In this document: piece after piece, positions 44,085 through 57,575 of the stretch
Position numbering within the stretch: the first letter of the stretch is position 1
Layout: each line of letters opens with the position of its first letter
Position numbers and translations under genes: made by a program
Assembly (NCBI RefSeq): GCF_016097555.1
Contig: NC_054702.1
Coordinates: 104,174,973-104,238,972, forward strand
Direction of reading: 5' to 3'
Length of the DNA: 64,000 bases
DNA from: Gigantopelta aegis
Taxonomy: Eukaryota > Mollusca > Gastropoda > Neomphalida > Peltospiridae
The notes under the pieces: generated by a model
Told to the model about the DNA's origin: nothing
The model's input: only the letters and a program-made list of their open reading frames with translations
The model's database searches: none

Positions 44085-46489
44085 GGTACATTACTTAATG
44101 TAAGTACCTACTTTGTTAGACATTTTAAGATTTGTTGGCAAGTTTTGGGCTAAGATGTTTTCTTTTATTACTGATTAATGGAGCCTTGTGATAATTCTAC
44201 TAAAAATACACTAACAAAAAAGAAAGACTTATACCCAAGATTTATAAACAAATTCTAATCTTTGTTTAACTTTTAAAACCATGGACATTTATTTGCCCAT
44301 TTACATACATACCATAAGTTGTTCTGAAAGGTCATGTATATAAATGTACAATCTGCTCCTTGCCTTGTCATGGACTCTAGGGTTAGCACTCGGGTTTAGG
44401 AAATCAGCTCTTTGTTTTATTCTTTTCAGTCTAAAAAAAAGTGGCCATATTTATAGGTGCTTCAGACACATCTCTCTGACATTGACATAGTTCATCAATC
44501 AAAACAGGACTTAATTGGTTTTTGTTATGCTTGTCACACTCCTACGGATTAATGCTGACTCATCAGTTGTGTCGGCATTAATCGGTAGGTGTATGCAGGG
44601 TAAAGATGACGTCTAATCTTCAGTTTTGCCCTGATTAAACTGTCACGTCTATTGGTGTGTACAGGTACATATTTTCAGGCTACTGCTAATACGAGAGACT
44701 GGTTGGCATTAATCGGTATGTGTGCACCAAGTTTTAGTTGTGTTTGACAGAATCAAGCTTCACAGATAGTTCAACACATTTTTGCAAAGACCGTCATTTT
44801 GTGCATTAACTTTAATTAATGAACAAAAATAAGGTGTTTTGCACCATGTCTTGAAACATTTATCTGTAAAATTCTTTACTGAATATATTCATGTCATTTT
44901 TAAACATGTTGTTAATTATTTTCATTGGAATACTATAAATTCATTACTGTAAACAGCAAACAGTTATAGGATACATTCTTAGGAGACCCATTAAAGCTAT
45001 GCAATAATTAAAATATAAGTGATCAAGACAAATGATGAAATTTCTTCAGAAATACAGAAAATCAGTTATAATTGGAGAAAATTGCTTATAAAACTGTAGA
45101 CCTTGGTTGATGCCTTTTGATATAGGGTTGTGTTTTGTTTTATGAATCTACTCAGAATTATTATACGAAGATCAATATTTTTACCCTTTATACTCAGGGT
45201 ATTGCTATTATTAACGTCCAGACTTATGCAACAGTATTAATTCCAAACTAATATGTATTTGCAATAATGTTTGTATGATCCAGTAAATATTTATAGTTAG
45301 TTAGTTTGTTACATTATATAAATGTTATGTTGATACATGTATACATGTTGAATTATAGGTAACTTCATGTGATATTAACCTAATGCAGTTTAGTTATTTA
45401 AAATTTGTATTGTTCAAACAAAAATAGTGTTATATAGGATTACTTAAGATTGTTTATATGTTCTTTTGTACAATGTGAAAAATATTTGCCCATACCTTAT
45501 TACTAAGGAGTTTTTTTATCTATTCATTCTACCCTTTGCAGCCCTCGAAATTCATGACAGCATTTGATATATATTCCACTGACTAAAGCGCTTGCAACAC
45601 TTCTGGCTTCTCTACAATATCACTTTCATCAGTAGAGTGAGTTTCCATATAGGAGTGTAATGACCGCCATGACACTTGGGCCACATTGTGAACACCTCAG
45701 AAAGGTGATCACGCACAAAACCTAGGTATCTTTTCTCTGAGGGTTAGTGATAAACCTGTTAACAGTCCAGGTTTTTCCTAAAATGTTGTACAAGTTTAAA
45801 GGCTTACCAAGCCTGACATTGGTGTCTAGATGCCGGTGGTCTCAGGCCCCCATATTATATACTATTGCAAAAGCTACAGTGAATTTAATCTGCTGTGGCA
45901 TTTTCATTGTAAAACTGTAGGGGTAAAGATGTCACCACTCGGAACTCCTCAGCTGAATTTAAATAGCTTAAAACCATAATGGCTGAAATTTTGATTATTC
46001 CAGAACACAAACATACAAAAGTCAAAGCTCATAAGAACCATGGCCATGTTGTACAAGCTCACTTCTAAGTGAAAAATGCCTCCATTTGTTCTGTTTATTG
46101 GCAGTCGGTAACAGTATCACAGCATGGGAATTTAGAAAAACTACCAACAGCATGGATTGCTGGAAGTTGGACTGCATTTCTATGTCAGAGTGAACAGTAA
46201 CAACTAAAGAAGGTTATTGTTTCTTGGTTTACATGTGATTTTGATATTGCCAAGATATAATTTTAAGTATTTTTTGTCAATAATTCCAGTTTGGCTCGAC
46301 ATAAAAAGAAAAGGAAATTTTGGAAATAAGAAAAATGTTCTAATTATTATATGCACATTGTAAAAACATTGGTCGAGATATAACTAAAACAACAATACTA
46401 TGGTGAAGAGTATTGGTTGCTTATGGCATTATTGTTGTATCCTACACATATAAAAACCCAGATCTACAACATTAATATTCAGTAATATA
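44085..46489. other. Intergenic, no gene seen
   Basis: AT-rich. An imperfect inverted repeat ctacggattaatgctgac / gtcggcattaatcggtag lies at about 44541-44588; a further cggcattaatcggta-like copy is at 44705. Confidence 0.45.
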
Positions 46490-46682
46490 CTAAGCGACAA
46501 AAGAAACGCGAGGTGCGACATTATCATTAAATATGCCCAATTTTAAAAATATTTCTCAGGTCATATTTTATTACAGAAAAAAAAACCATGTGAATACGAA
46601 GGTGTCTGTGGATGAACTTTATTGTTTCAATTAGCAAATGGCTAGGATTAATTAAAAATCGCTAATGAATGGGTCCGAAAAG

Positions 46683-48049
46683 TTAGTAACGGGTGTGGCC
46701 ACTGTTGTTGTTGATCACTGCGTCACATCGTCATTCCATAGATAGAAACCGGTTCCGTATGAAGGCTCTAGGGATTTTGTCATATTCATAAATGACGGCA
46801 TCACAATGTCCCTGCAATGTTGTTGGCAGCACATGACGGTGGTGTATCCTATGTTCAGTTTCATCCCAGAGATGCTCATTTGGGTTTAAATCAGGACTCT
46901 ATGCAGGCCAATCGATGATATGGATGTTATTCTGTGCTAAGAAATCTTGTGTGAGTTGCGCAGTGTGAGCCCTCGCGTTGTCTTGCTGGAATATCAACTG
47001 ACGTTGACCCGCCATGAATGGGATGACTACAGGCTGCAGAACTTCATTGATGTAACATCTCACTGTAATGCCTCTGCCCCGTTGTTTTGGAAGATGACAG
47101 GAGGGTTGCGACATCTCCAACTAATGGCACCCCATAACATGACTGATAGACCACCCCAGCAGTCAAGATCCTTAACGCAAGCATCTCTAAATCGTTCACG
47201 TCGACATCTCCATATACAGACTCTACCATTGGCCACATGGACACAAAACCTGCTTTCATCTGAAAAGACCGATCCGCCAATTCCAGTGAGCCTGGACCCA
47301 ATTACGTCGATGAAGTCTAGTTAATACTGGACCAACGTAAGGACGTCGGTTATGAAGAAGTGCATTTCCCAAGCGACATCGCACTGTATGTTTGTTTACT
47401 GTTCTATTGTGAATCCCTATGGTTTGCTGTGCCATTGACGATGCTTGCAAGAAGAAATAAGAAGTGTTATTTAACAACGCACTCAACACATTTTATTTAC
47501 GGTTATATGGCGTCAGACATATGGTTAAGGACCACACAGATTTTTTTAGAGGAAACCCGCTGTCGCCACATAGGCTACTCTTTTATGACAGGCAGCAAGG
47601 GATATTTTATTTGCGCTTCCCACAGGCAGGATAGCCTTTGTTGAACCAGTTATGGATCACTGCTCGGTGCAAGTGGTTTACACCTACCCATTGAGCCTTG
47701 CGGAGCACTCACTCAGGGTTTGGAGTTGGTATCTGGATTAAAAATTCCATGCCTCGACTGGGATCCCAACCCAGTACCTACCAGCCTGTAGACTGATGGC
47801 CTGCCACGATGCCACCGAGGCCGGTATGCTGGCAAGAAGCGATTACGTAAATGTGACGTCACGATGTACCTGTCCTGTCTGTTTGTTGTTACCCTGTGTC
47901 TTCGACTGCATGGTCGATCTGCGACGTTTGCTGATGATGCCTGAGAAGCCTGTTGATGGTAGACTGGTGTACCCCAACGTGTTGTGCAACTCTTGGCATG
48001 CTCCATCCTGCTTCAATGCACCCCAATGCTCTATTCCTATCATCTGTAC
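46683..48049 (-). pseudogene. Tc1-like transposase relic, split by SINE
   Basis: Minus-strand pieces in order: a helix-turn-helix block (GVHQSTINRLLRHHQQTSQ type, 48040-47830), TVRCRLGNALLHNRRPYVG near 47410, the catalytic second Asp in FQQDNARAHTAQ near 46980 and SPDLNPNEHLWDE near 46890, ending NNNSGHTRY at 46683. Stops interrupt it (for example TAG after DWPA and TGA after SME) and several frames are used. Confidence 0.82.
47455..47825 (-). repeat. Family A SINE nested in the Tc1 element
   Basis: Reversed family A SINE ending in the head complement ccaccgaggccgg. The target duplication ATGCTTGCAAGAAG (47441-47454) and ATGCTGGCAAGAAG (47826-47839) is 14 bp with one mismatch. Confidence 0.95.
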
Positions 48050-48300
48050 TTAGGCACAGCATTTAAATAAAGTGATTAAGTGAGCATTTACAAAAATAAA
48101 TGCAATGCAGGAGTCACATGCAAAAAGTGTTTGATCGAGCGATTTGAAATAGGCAAAAGAATATGAAATTGTTGGGGGGTTTTGACTTATACTTAGAAGA
48201 AGGGAGTTTGTGTCTTTATTTTATAACTATGATTATAATTTCCGCTACGGACAACATGTACACGATATTTGAATTTCCTCGCGTTTCTTTTGTCGCTCAA

Positions 48301-51284
48301 TATATTCAAATGCAGAGTTTACTAGAACAAATTAATCAAGTAATACATATTCAAACTCCATCGAGCTTGGTGTCAGCTTTCTCTCTTTTTTTAATAAAAT
48401 GTCAGTGGATCATATATATCTACATCTGTTCACAATATGGACCTTTATAAAAAACATTGCTGTTGCAATGGCAGTGAAGTGCTATTGCAAATTGTCTGGA
48501 TTTCAAGAGCTGCCTCTGGATAAAACCCAAGTGGTGAGATGTGTATCAAGAATATCAAGAATATGTCTCATTTACTGGGTGATCTTTACAAATAGCTGTA
48601 ATTAGTTTTAATAATTTTCAAGATATTGTCAGAGTTGTACATTCCTTGTCATTTGAGGCTTCGAATACAGAGAAATCTGCATGCCTGCTAATTTTCTTAT
48701 AAATAGAGAAACAATTGTGCTGTTGTGTGTGTGTTTTGTGTGTGCAGGTGTGAGTGCATGCAGGTGTGTGTAGATTTGAAAACGAAGAAGGAACATTTAT
48801 GATCATACAATATAGCTTCATATGAGCAAATGGAGGTCTTATAAAGGTTTAGTGATGAGAATTTAACGGTGTGTTTTTGTTTTGTTTGTTTTTTTAAATT
48901 ATTATGGCACAATGATCATTTAAAACCAGAGAATCAGAGCACCATTAGTTATCCTGTGACTGTGTAAAATGCGATATTAATAAGTAAGGGTATGAAGGGC
49001 CATTGAAGCTGATATTGAAACTGTTATGTCATAACTGACCTCAAACTGAATTCATTAACAAGAGGACTTAATATGCAGGACTGTTAAATTATTTTCTTAA
49101 TGTTTGGCTTTTGAAAGGTTGTTAATTTATTGTTATATTATGTGTACTGGGTGTTTTGCTATTATTTGTTTTTGTTAACACTGGGTTTTATAATGTTTGA
49201 TTTTAGAAATAATTTAAAATTGTATATATTGTATTGCTTAGCTTTTATATGAAACCCACAAATCAGAATTGTCTTCAGTATAGATCATTTAATATTAACA
49301 AATTCAGTATGTTGATTAACTAAAGAGTATGTACATGTGTTTACAAAACCTCAGTATCCTCAAAATTCTGGCACGCATCAGATGGTCAAAACACTATAGA
49401 CATTTGAACTACGAAAATGCCATGTACAGAATTGAAATTCTAGATTTTAACAGAAAATATCGTGCAGATTTTTTTTAGAGGACTTCATAAGTTGAATGAA
49501 CAACATTTATATTCCAAATGCACAAAAATTACAACAACATTTACAAACAATACTACAACTGTAAGAATAATCAATTGTTTTATATAAGAAATGAACATAT
49601 TTTTCTGTTTATGCAAAATAAAATAGAAACTATGCTGTGTTATGTATGAAGTCATAGGGCAAATTTTTGGTTTCTGTTAATATTTGTATAAATGGAAATA
49701 TACATTCTGAAGATTATGAACATAAGGATTTACTTGTTTCCATATATAAGATTTAAATTTGTTTTGCTGGAATTGAGTTGTAGTTGACTCTGTAGATAAT
49801 TATACAATCAGAAATAAATTTAACGACTACTATACTACTGATGGAAAGAAATGTGTAAAGACTGTGTATTTAAGACTAAATTTAAATCACTACTAAAATA
49901 GATCTACAGTACCTGTATAAAATACTGAGATGTAATGTGAGATAGAATATCAGTACTGCAGGATTAACATCCACGGTTAACTTCCTAATACTGTAGACGA
50001 TGGGGTTTTTGGTTGCAGACAATATTTGATGTTAATATTTAATATGTGTTCCCTTATTTCTTTCAATCAGAAACTACCAAATACTGTACTGTGTGTTGCC
50101 AGAGGACCAAGTACTTTAATAATTATTGTAATCGTGTGGTCAACAAGTGATAGCATTTTAGTAAATGGTGTCATCTTCCCTAATTGTAGTTTGGTGCGTT
50201 CCCATGAGCAGATTATCTTTGTTTTGTTTGAAGGAATTGTGTCTGGGGGGTTTTCATTCAATTTTCTGAATGTTGGTCAGACTAGGAATGTAAGACATGT
50301 AGACTGCTCTGGAAACATGTCATATTCACTGGCAGCTATCGAATAAAGCTTTGAACATTTGTGACAATAACTTTTTGTACCTTTCGGTGGTTATCGTTCT
50401 GTTATTTTTGTATATTTCAGTATCACTTCAATCAATGAATACATGCTGTTTGTTTTGGGGGTTTTCTAGGGGGATGTTGGGTTTTTTTACTACTTGGATA
50501 AACATGTACCTGGAATGTTTTCCTTTTTATTTAACAAAAAATATGAACAATAATAAAACAAAAAAAAACATGCTATTTGTTTTTGTTTTTTTCTAGGGGA
50601 TGTTTTTTTTTTCTTTACTTGGATATACCCGGAATGTTTTCCTTTTTATTTAACATCCATTTTTTTTTTTTTTTTTTTTGGTAATATGATTTGTTTATTA
50701 ACAATAAAATAAAAAATAAAAATATATATTAAATACACCCATATAGAGTTTCCTAAAATAGTTGTTACAAAATTAATGAGGTTTACTGTTGTTTGTTTCA
50801 TCAAAATATGAATGTCAAACTACTGTAAAGTATCTACTATTTATTTTATAAAACTAAAATCATAAAATGATGTAGATGCTACGTTTTGTTGTCAATAATA
50901 TGTTAAATGGACTGTCCTGAGTTTGCTGCCATTGTTAGATTGTTATCGAGAATTCACAAGTTCCCAGGTGTGAACACGACTTCAAGTAAGTGTTCAGGCG
51001 ATTTATAGACAATCTGCACTGTCACTCCAATCTCACAATCCCACACACCAATTGCACGAATGATTTATGTTTGTGCCGCCATTATTTTAGAGTTGTCAAG
51101 ATTGAGACAGAAACTCCTACCCCAGTTCTCAAGTTGTGTTAACGGGTTATTTTGCCAAATGAACGCTCTTCACAACTTGTGAATTGGGAAATAAAATATT
51201 CACAACTTCTAATGAACACAACAAAAGTCTATGAAGTGTTTCCCATTCAATGATTGGTGCATCAACACAGTGTGTTCTTGAATT
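48301..51284. other. Intergenic, no supported gene
   Basis: AT-rich with T-runs (50660-50679). A 106-residue frame at 50026-50346 has no recognisable domain and is probably chance. A short sequence tggactgtcctgagtttgct at 50909-50928 recurs in diverged form at about 41161. Confidence 0.4.
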
Positions 51285-51360
51285 TATCCTGTCTGTGAAA
51301 AAGTGCCTGTGTAATACCTCTTGCTGCCAATCAGTAAGAGTAACCTGTGGTGGCAGCTGA
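51285..51360 (+). repeat. Decayed SINE core fragment
   Basis: tcctgtctgtgaaaaagtgc, cctcttgctgccaatcagta and gagtaacctgtggtggcagc resemble the shared SINE core. Confidence 0.4.
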
Positions 51361-52244
51361 ATTAAAAAAAACACCTTAAGGGTGTATACTATCAAATCCC
51401 ATAGACGACAATAGTAACATATGTGGCTAAAACTCATACCTGCAACGTATCAACGGATATAAATACTACCACCCCTTACACTTAAAGTGAATCAGAAAAA
51501 AATGGGGGTCAAGCTGCTCATTTTTGAGATAACGGGTAGCGTCTATGACTACCCTAGTTTCGCACAAAATTCGAGTACTTTTTTTTACAGGTACCCCATA
51601 CATGTTTCAAGCACAAGGCTACTTGACACATTGGTACTAGATGAAATAAAATTGCACATTTGTTTTACCCAGATGAAACTATTATTTTTTACAACCAACA
51701 CACTCACATTTGTAACCAATCACAGGACTTGTGGTATTCACTTCTCTATCAAAAGTTCAGTGCACCTCGAACTTTGACCCAGCCGGAAGTTATTTGGTTT
51801 AGTACTACCTTAAACCATGTGTTACAATTACAATGGATTTAATTTTATTGATAGTAGGTTCCGATTTGTAGTGCATTTAGCCATAGCTTAATATTCATAT
51901 TTCTATTGTTCATTTTGGTTTTAATGCATTGTCATTGTTAAATGAAAACTATGTTGTAAATGTGACTTAAAGTTGTTTAAAATTGTCTTTTATATAGTAT
52001 TGTCACAGATGTCAAATACACTATTGTTAACCACATATTGGAAATAAAATTATGTAATTGGTCAACTAAATTTATAAATCAGTATTTTGTGAATTTTTTG
52101 TCTGAGGTAGTTGTTGGGTAGATATAATCACTAACAATTGCATTAATGTAAAAAGACAATATGAATAATATATGATAAATATTGTTTGTCAAATCTCTGA
52201 CATTACATCTGTAATGTAGCATAAATCATTACACCAGCTGTCAC

Positions 52245-53500
52245 CACTGTAACTGACCTGTTTCACCACTAAAACTGACCCATTGCACCTCTACAACACT
52301 AAAACTGACCTATTACAGCTCTACAACTGACCTATTACAGCTCTACAACTGGTCCATTGCACCTCTATAACTGACCCATTGCATCTCTACAACTGGTCCA
52401 TTGCCCCTCTACAACTGATCCATTGCACCTCTGTAACTGACCCATTGCACCTCTACAACTGATCCATTGCACCTCTGTAACTGACCCATTGCACCTCTAC
52501 AACTGATCCATTGCACCTCTGTAACTGACCCATTACACCTCTACAACTGATCCATTGCACCTCTGTAACTGGCCCATGGCATCTCTACAACTGGCCCATT
52601 GCACCTCTACAACTGGCCCATTGCACCTCTACAACTGGCCCATTGCACCTCTACAACTGGCCCATTGCACCTCTACAACTGGCCCATTGCACCTCTACAC
52701 CTCTACAACTGGCCCATTGCACCTCTACAACTGGCCCATTGCACCTCTATAACTGGCCCATTGCACCACTACAACTGGCCCATTGCACCACTACAACTGG
52801 TCCATTGCACCTCTACAACTGGTCCATTGCACCTCTACAACTGGCCCATTGCACCTCTACAACTGGCCCATTGCACCACTACAACTGGCCCATTGCACCT
52901 CTATAACTGGCCCATTGCACCACTACTGGCCCATTGCACCTCTACAACTGGCCCATTGCACCACTACAACTGGCCCATTGCACCTCTACAACTGGCCCAT
53001 TGCACCTCTACAACTGGCCCATTGCACCTCTACAACTGACCCATTGCACCTCTACAAGTGGCCCATTGCACCTCTACAACTGGCCCATAGCACCACTACA
53101 ACTGACCCATTGCACCTCTACAACTGGCCCATTGCACCTCTACAACTGGCCCATTGCACCTCTACAACTGGCCCATTGCACCTCTACAACTGGCCCATTG
53201 CACCACTACAACTGGCCCATTGCACCTCTACAACTGACCCATTGCACCACTACAACTGGCCCATTGCACCTCTACAACTGGCCCATTGCACCACTACAAC
53301 TGGCCCATTGCACCTCTACAACTGGCCCATTGCACCACTACAACTGGCCCATTGCACCTCTACAACTGGCCCATTGCACCACTACAACTGGCCCATTGCA
53401 CCTCTACAACTGGCCCATTGCACCTCTACAACTGGCCCATTGCACCACTACAACTGGCCCATTGCACCTCTACAACTGGCCCATTGCACCTCTACAACTG
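52245..53500 (+). repeat. 22-bp minisatellite, about 57 units
   Basis: The unit is CCCATTGCACCTCTACAACTGG with variants CCACTA, TGACC and TGGTCC. The left flank is diverged (units with GTAACTGA, TACAGC); the core from about 52590 is nearly uniform. Because 22 is not a multiple of three, each frame reads the same 22-residue protein repeat (HLYNWPIAPLQLAHCTSTTG), which produces several overlapping frames that are not genes. Confidence 0.97.
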
Positions 53501-53505
53501 TGCAG

Positions 53506-54628
53506 TGTCCCACCTCTATCGGGTGTTTGTCAGTAGTACATGTAACTATATAGCAGAATTATAGTTTGCAGTTTTTTGTTACTATCTGACAGTGGAAGCT
53601 GCTCATGTGCAGAATTATGTTTAAATGTGACTTTCAATAATAATTATATCCTGTGTCATAACAGTTGTATTATTTATTGTAATTGCTATGCATCTTTATT
53701 CAGTGAAATAACAATAACAAATTTAAGCAGTTCAATTTGCAAATGCAGTTGTAATTTGCCTCATATATATATATGATGCATATAAATAAAAATAAAATAT
53801 TTATTTTTTGTTTTTCTCTTTTTAATAATTGTTATAAAACCAATTTGATTCAAATGTTTAAAAATAGGTCAGCTATGAGTGACACTGTACTTTATATATT
53901 CCAGTGAGTAATGTACATCAGGTTTAACGGGTACAGATTACAAACAGCAAACAAACCCCCCCCCCCCCCCCCCCGATACTATTAGGTAGTTAACTCATCT
54001 GGAAAACGTATTATGAATGTAACAGCTGTATGCATAACTGTAGGTGTGCATTTTTCTAAATGATACGCTTTTCATATTTTTCTCCACTACTAACAATAGA
54101 ATGCATTCAGGTGTATTAATGAAAAGTCCTGCATACCTTTTCTAAGTAGTATTACCATAAGTTTAGTTCACTGTTGGAGCAAATCTTCGAATTTGTGCAA
54201 AAATTATGGAAATATTTGGGACAAGATGTCCTCAAAAATTTTGAACATGTATTATCATCATTCTATTCGCATTATTAGTTGTAAAGCATGTAAAAATGTG
54301 CACTGATTCGTTTGCAATGCTCTATAGCTGTTTGGTAATAATGCACGAGTGTAGGAAGGTGCCAAAAAGTGTGGGGGGGGGGGGGCACTTATATTTACAC
54401 ACGTTTACACTATTATAAAGCAAATATAAAGCTAAATACCTTGCCCCCCCCTCCCCCCCCCCCCATTTCCTACGCCAGTGTAATGTTAATATGAATAAAC
54501 AAATGTTATTCAGATTCTAGTTTTTTTTATTTGGGCAAAAATCAGCCTGCCCTACTACATAAATGGGATCGTATGTTGCCATCATGCTAGTGATGTCTTG
54601 TTGGTTGACAAAAGGAAAGTGTTGAGCC
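53506..54628. other. AT-rich spacer with C-runs
   Basis: Poly-C at 53956-53974 and 54445-54463, poly-G near 54372. A diverged repeat (54173-54300) matches 25752-25900. Confidence 0.45.
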
Positions 54629-54709
54629 CTATATTTTCCTTATGTGCCTGCTTTGTAGCTGAGAGCCTGAGGCTCTTAGCTACTAAGCAGGCACATAAGG
54701 AAAATATAG
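54629..54709. repeat. 81-nt hairpin, 39-bp arms
   Basis: Arms ctatattttccttatgtgcc... (54629-54667) and its complement (54671-54709) differ at two positions and are separated by TGA. The hairpin ends 7 bp before the Tc1 end at 54717. Confidence 0.92.
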
Positions 54710-54716
54710 ATATATA

Positions 54717-56142
54717 CTGACACACAAAGAAAACGCAATAACAACTTTTCATTGCAAATAACGACAAATTATTAATGAATTGATGGATAATATGACATTA
54801 ATGATTGGTATTCATGAGATACATTCACATGGAAACATGGCCAGTTATCATCAGTAATCGAGTTGCATTCGTAATCGAAAAGTTCACCCCCACCCCCCAT
54901 ATCAAGGTCAGTATCTGATGTGTCCACCATTGGCCCATGAGCATGCGTGAAGACGACGGGGGAAAGGATTGACACAAACATCTCAAATAAGCCACAGGAA
55001 TGTTCCTCCACTCCTCCTGCAATGCCTGTGCAAGCTCAGCGACGTTACGCGGTGGTGGCTGGCAGTGACATACACAGCGTCCTAACTCATCCCACGTGTT
55101 CAATTGGGTTCAAATCTGGTGAAACCGCGGGCCAGTTCATAACGGTGATACCGGCTTGTTGCAGGAATGCCTGGGTAATTCTTGCAGTATGTGGATGTCT
55201 TGTTGAAACAGAAGGGGACATCCTGGTTTTCGGTGATGGCACAAAAGTGGCTGGAGAACTGGTCTTAGAATACCAGAAGACAACCACCGTCAAACCGCTC
55301 ACGTTCCCTCACACATCCGTCGGCGTACCATTCATGGAGTCTCCTGTACACACGTGCTCTTCCATCGGCATAGGAGACAGAGAAACGGGACTCATCTGAG
55401 AAAACAATGCTCCGGTAAAAGGCTGGCGGATGATTACCATTCTGGAGAGCAAACTGTAGTCTCGCAGCACGATGTCGCGGTGTCATGATGTTACCGTTTT
55501 ACGGGCATCTGCATCAGAGTCCAGCCGTTCTGAGTTGACGGATGACCGTCATCAGATGGATAGGCCTTCCATGACATTCTATCGTGTTGCTTGCTGTCAT
55601 CATTACAGTTCTGGACTGGTCACGGAGGTGGTGTTGTCGAATCTGCCGATCTTGGCGTGGGGTCCTAACAGGACGTTGACCAGGTTGAGGTCAATCATGG
55701 ACACTCCCGGTCTGTTGATGACGTTCAACAAGTCGTCCAATAGTTGATGGATGGACTCTGAAGGTCCTAGCAACTTGGCTTTGCGAAGTCCCCCCTTGAA
55801 CCATGCCCAACACTCGCTCCCTTTGTTCTTCTCCGAGTCATGGCATTTTTAATGTGACGAGGAATATGACACTGTTACGTGACTTTTATGTGTCTACATA
55901 CTGGCATTTCACGTGCATTGCATGCAGCATGATTGAGCATGTAGTGAACGCATTTCACACCATTCTGTGTGTTTCTGCTATTGTATGTGTAACGAGAACA
56001 AAACCAGGATTAAAACCCAGAAAAAAGTACCAATCAATGGCTTCCTCTCATAAATTGTTATTTTAAGTCCAATAAATATATTTTTCATTAATCACAACAA
56101 AATATTGAAAAATATCTGTTTTGCGTTTTCATTGTGTGTCAG
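54717..56142 (-). mobile_element. Tc1/mariner element, 1426 bp
   Basis: The ends CTGACACACAAAGAAAACGC and complement CTGACACACAATGAAAACGC are flanked by TA on both sides (54715-54716, 56143-56144). Confidence 0.92.
54825..55840 (-). pseudogene. Tc1-like transposase relic
   Basis: On the minus strand the pieces are TPRHRAARLQFALQNGNHP and IVFSDESRFSVSYADGRARV (first catalytic Asp, about 55410), then HTARITQAFLQQAG with the second Asp region in another frame. The last is WPAVSPDLNPIEH (catalytic Glu, about 55095), then ELAQALQEEWRNIP. The N-terminal DNA-binding part (55480-55840) is recognisable but broken. At least two frameshifts; dead. Confidence 0.82.
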
Positions 56143-56904
56143 TATATATATCATTGCAGGCATCGTGGTGTGGTTAATTTATCAGTCGCAAGGTACTGAG
56201 TTCACATCTCATTCATATTCAGGCAAATGTACACTCACAGGAAAAGGTTACTGTGCATCATTAAAATCTCAGAAAGCCTTTTATTTTTAAATAAATCAAA
56301 ACATTTTGTTTGTTATACATGTATTATTTATCTGGTAAAAGTATGGTTATCTAGTCCTGTCTTGTGAACCTAAAGTGTAGTCTACACCATGCTTGGTGTG
56401 TCGACATTGATGTTGCAACAGGACTACATATTGCTGAATCGTTGTGGTCGTATTTTGTAATTACATAATCAGTTGCGTACAGTTCTTCCACTAATTGACT
56501 GTAACATGGAGATGTTTCGAGATGTCAGACTTGTTGTTTCCCAGTGGTTCGGTAGGTGTAGTAGCCTGATATAGGCATTTTCCAAACATGACGTCACACG
56601 TAGGTTCCCTAAATACACAAAATCCCAAGTACTTCCACCTTTTGATAACACTTCGCAGTAGTAAATTACCAAATACTGTTAAATAATTGTTAAATACAAC
56701 AGTATTTTAAATATATGTGATTACATGGAGCATGCAGTATAACCAAAATACATAAAATTTCATAAACACCAACATTGTCCAGTTCAAAAAGCAAGCAAGC
56801 AAAAGGATGACATAACCAACACCCACTAAAATGCTTATTGCAGCATTCATTGCTGGTATTTTTTATGTCTGTCATATGATTTTAATTTTGAAGTTTTATA
56901 TATA
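56143..56904. other. AT-rich spacer
   Basis: No gene or assigned repeat. Confidence 0.45.
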
Positions 56905-57569
56905 CAGTCAAACCTATCATAGCGGCCACCTGTAATCAGTGGTCACCTGCCTTAAGCGGCCACTTTTTCCCTCCTAAACAATTTATAATGTAAATGCACC
57001 TGTAATAAGCGGTCACCTATCTAACGCCGTCATCAGACACCTAAATCGGAACCCAAAAGCCATTAAGCGGCCACAGTAAATGTTTACTTTTATATAAAAG
57101 AGATATTTTAATAACAGCGATAAGTTGCAGCAAATAACCGATCTTCACACCTTCAGGAATACTAGAACCCATTCAGTCCTGACATCTCTACTGTGTATCA
57201 GTTAAGAAAGTGTGATTCTGGAATGCATCTAATTGCCTCTGGGCAGACTATGCTTGACATATCTAGATTCACTTACTATGACAATCCACCGCATGAAGTA
57301 GGATTTAAAAAATTAAATGGAAAAAGAAAAGAAACTTGTTGAGAACGGTTAATTTAATACATTCCAGTTGCATTTTTTTCTGAAGGAGGTGACACGTCAA
57401 AAGTTGATTTATAGTAAACTGTGAAGCACACATCCATTAATTAGCAGTATAGACGGTAAAACAACAACAACAAATGTGTTCAAGACTATATGTGGCAACC
57501 TGCAATCAGCGGTCACCTGTCTTAATTTTTTCAACTCCCTTGTGTGACCGCTTAAGACAGGTTTGAGTT
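56905..57569. mobile_element. pogo/Tigger-type MITE with subrepeats AGCGGTCACCTG
   Basis: The left end CAGTCAAACCTATC and right end ..GACAGGTTTGAGT (complement ACTCAAACCTGTC) are inverted, with TA beside each. Both ends carry AGCGGCCACCTG/AGCGGTCACCTGTC units with CTTAAG. No transposase; non-autonomous. Confidence 0.75.
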
Positions 57570-57575
57570 TATCTA

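Larger units (their letters stand above)
46490..48300 (-). mobile_element. Tc1/mariner element interrupted by a SINE
   Basis: The ends CTAAGCGACAAAAGAAACGC (left) and TTGAGCGACAAAAGAAACGC (complement of right) are flanked by TA. Without the nested SINE and one target duplication the length is 1426 bp, the size of an autonomous Tc1 element. Confidence 0.9.

Noticed and set aside
50026-50346. 106-residue plus-strand frame
   Set aside because: Begins without supporting context, no recognisable domain, AT-rich flanks; probably chance.
52555-53564. Several long overlapping open frames (up to 256 residues) in the CTCTACAACTGGCCCATTG array
   Set aside because: They are the by-product of a 22-bp repeat without stops; the same peptide appears in all frames and no start, splice or domain evidence exists.
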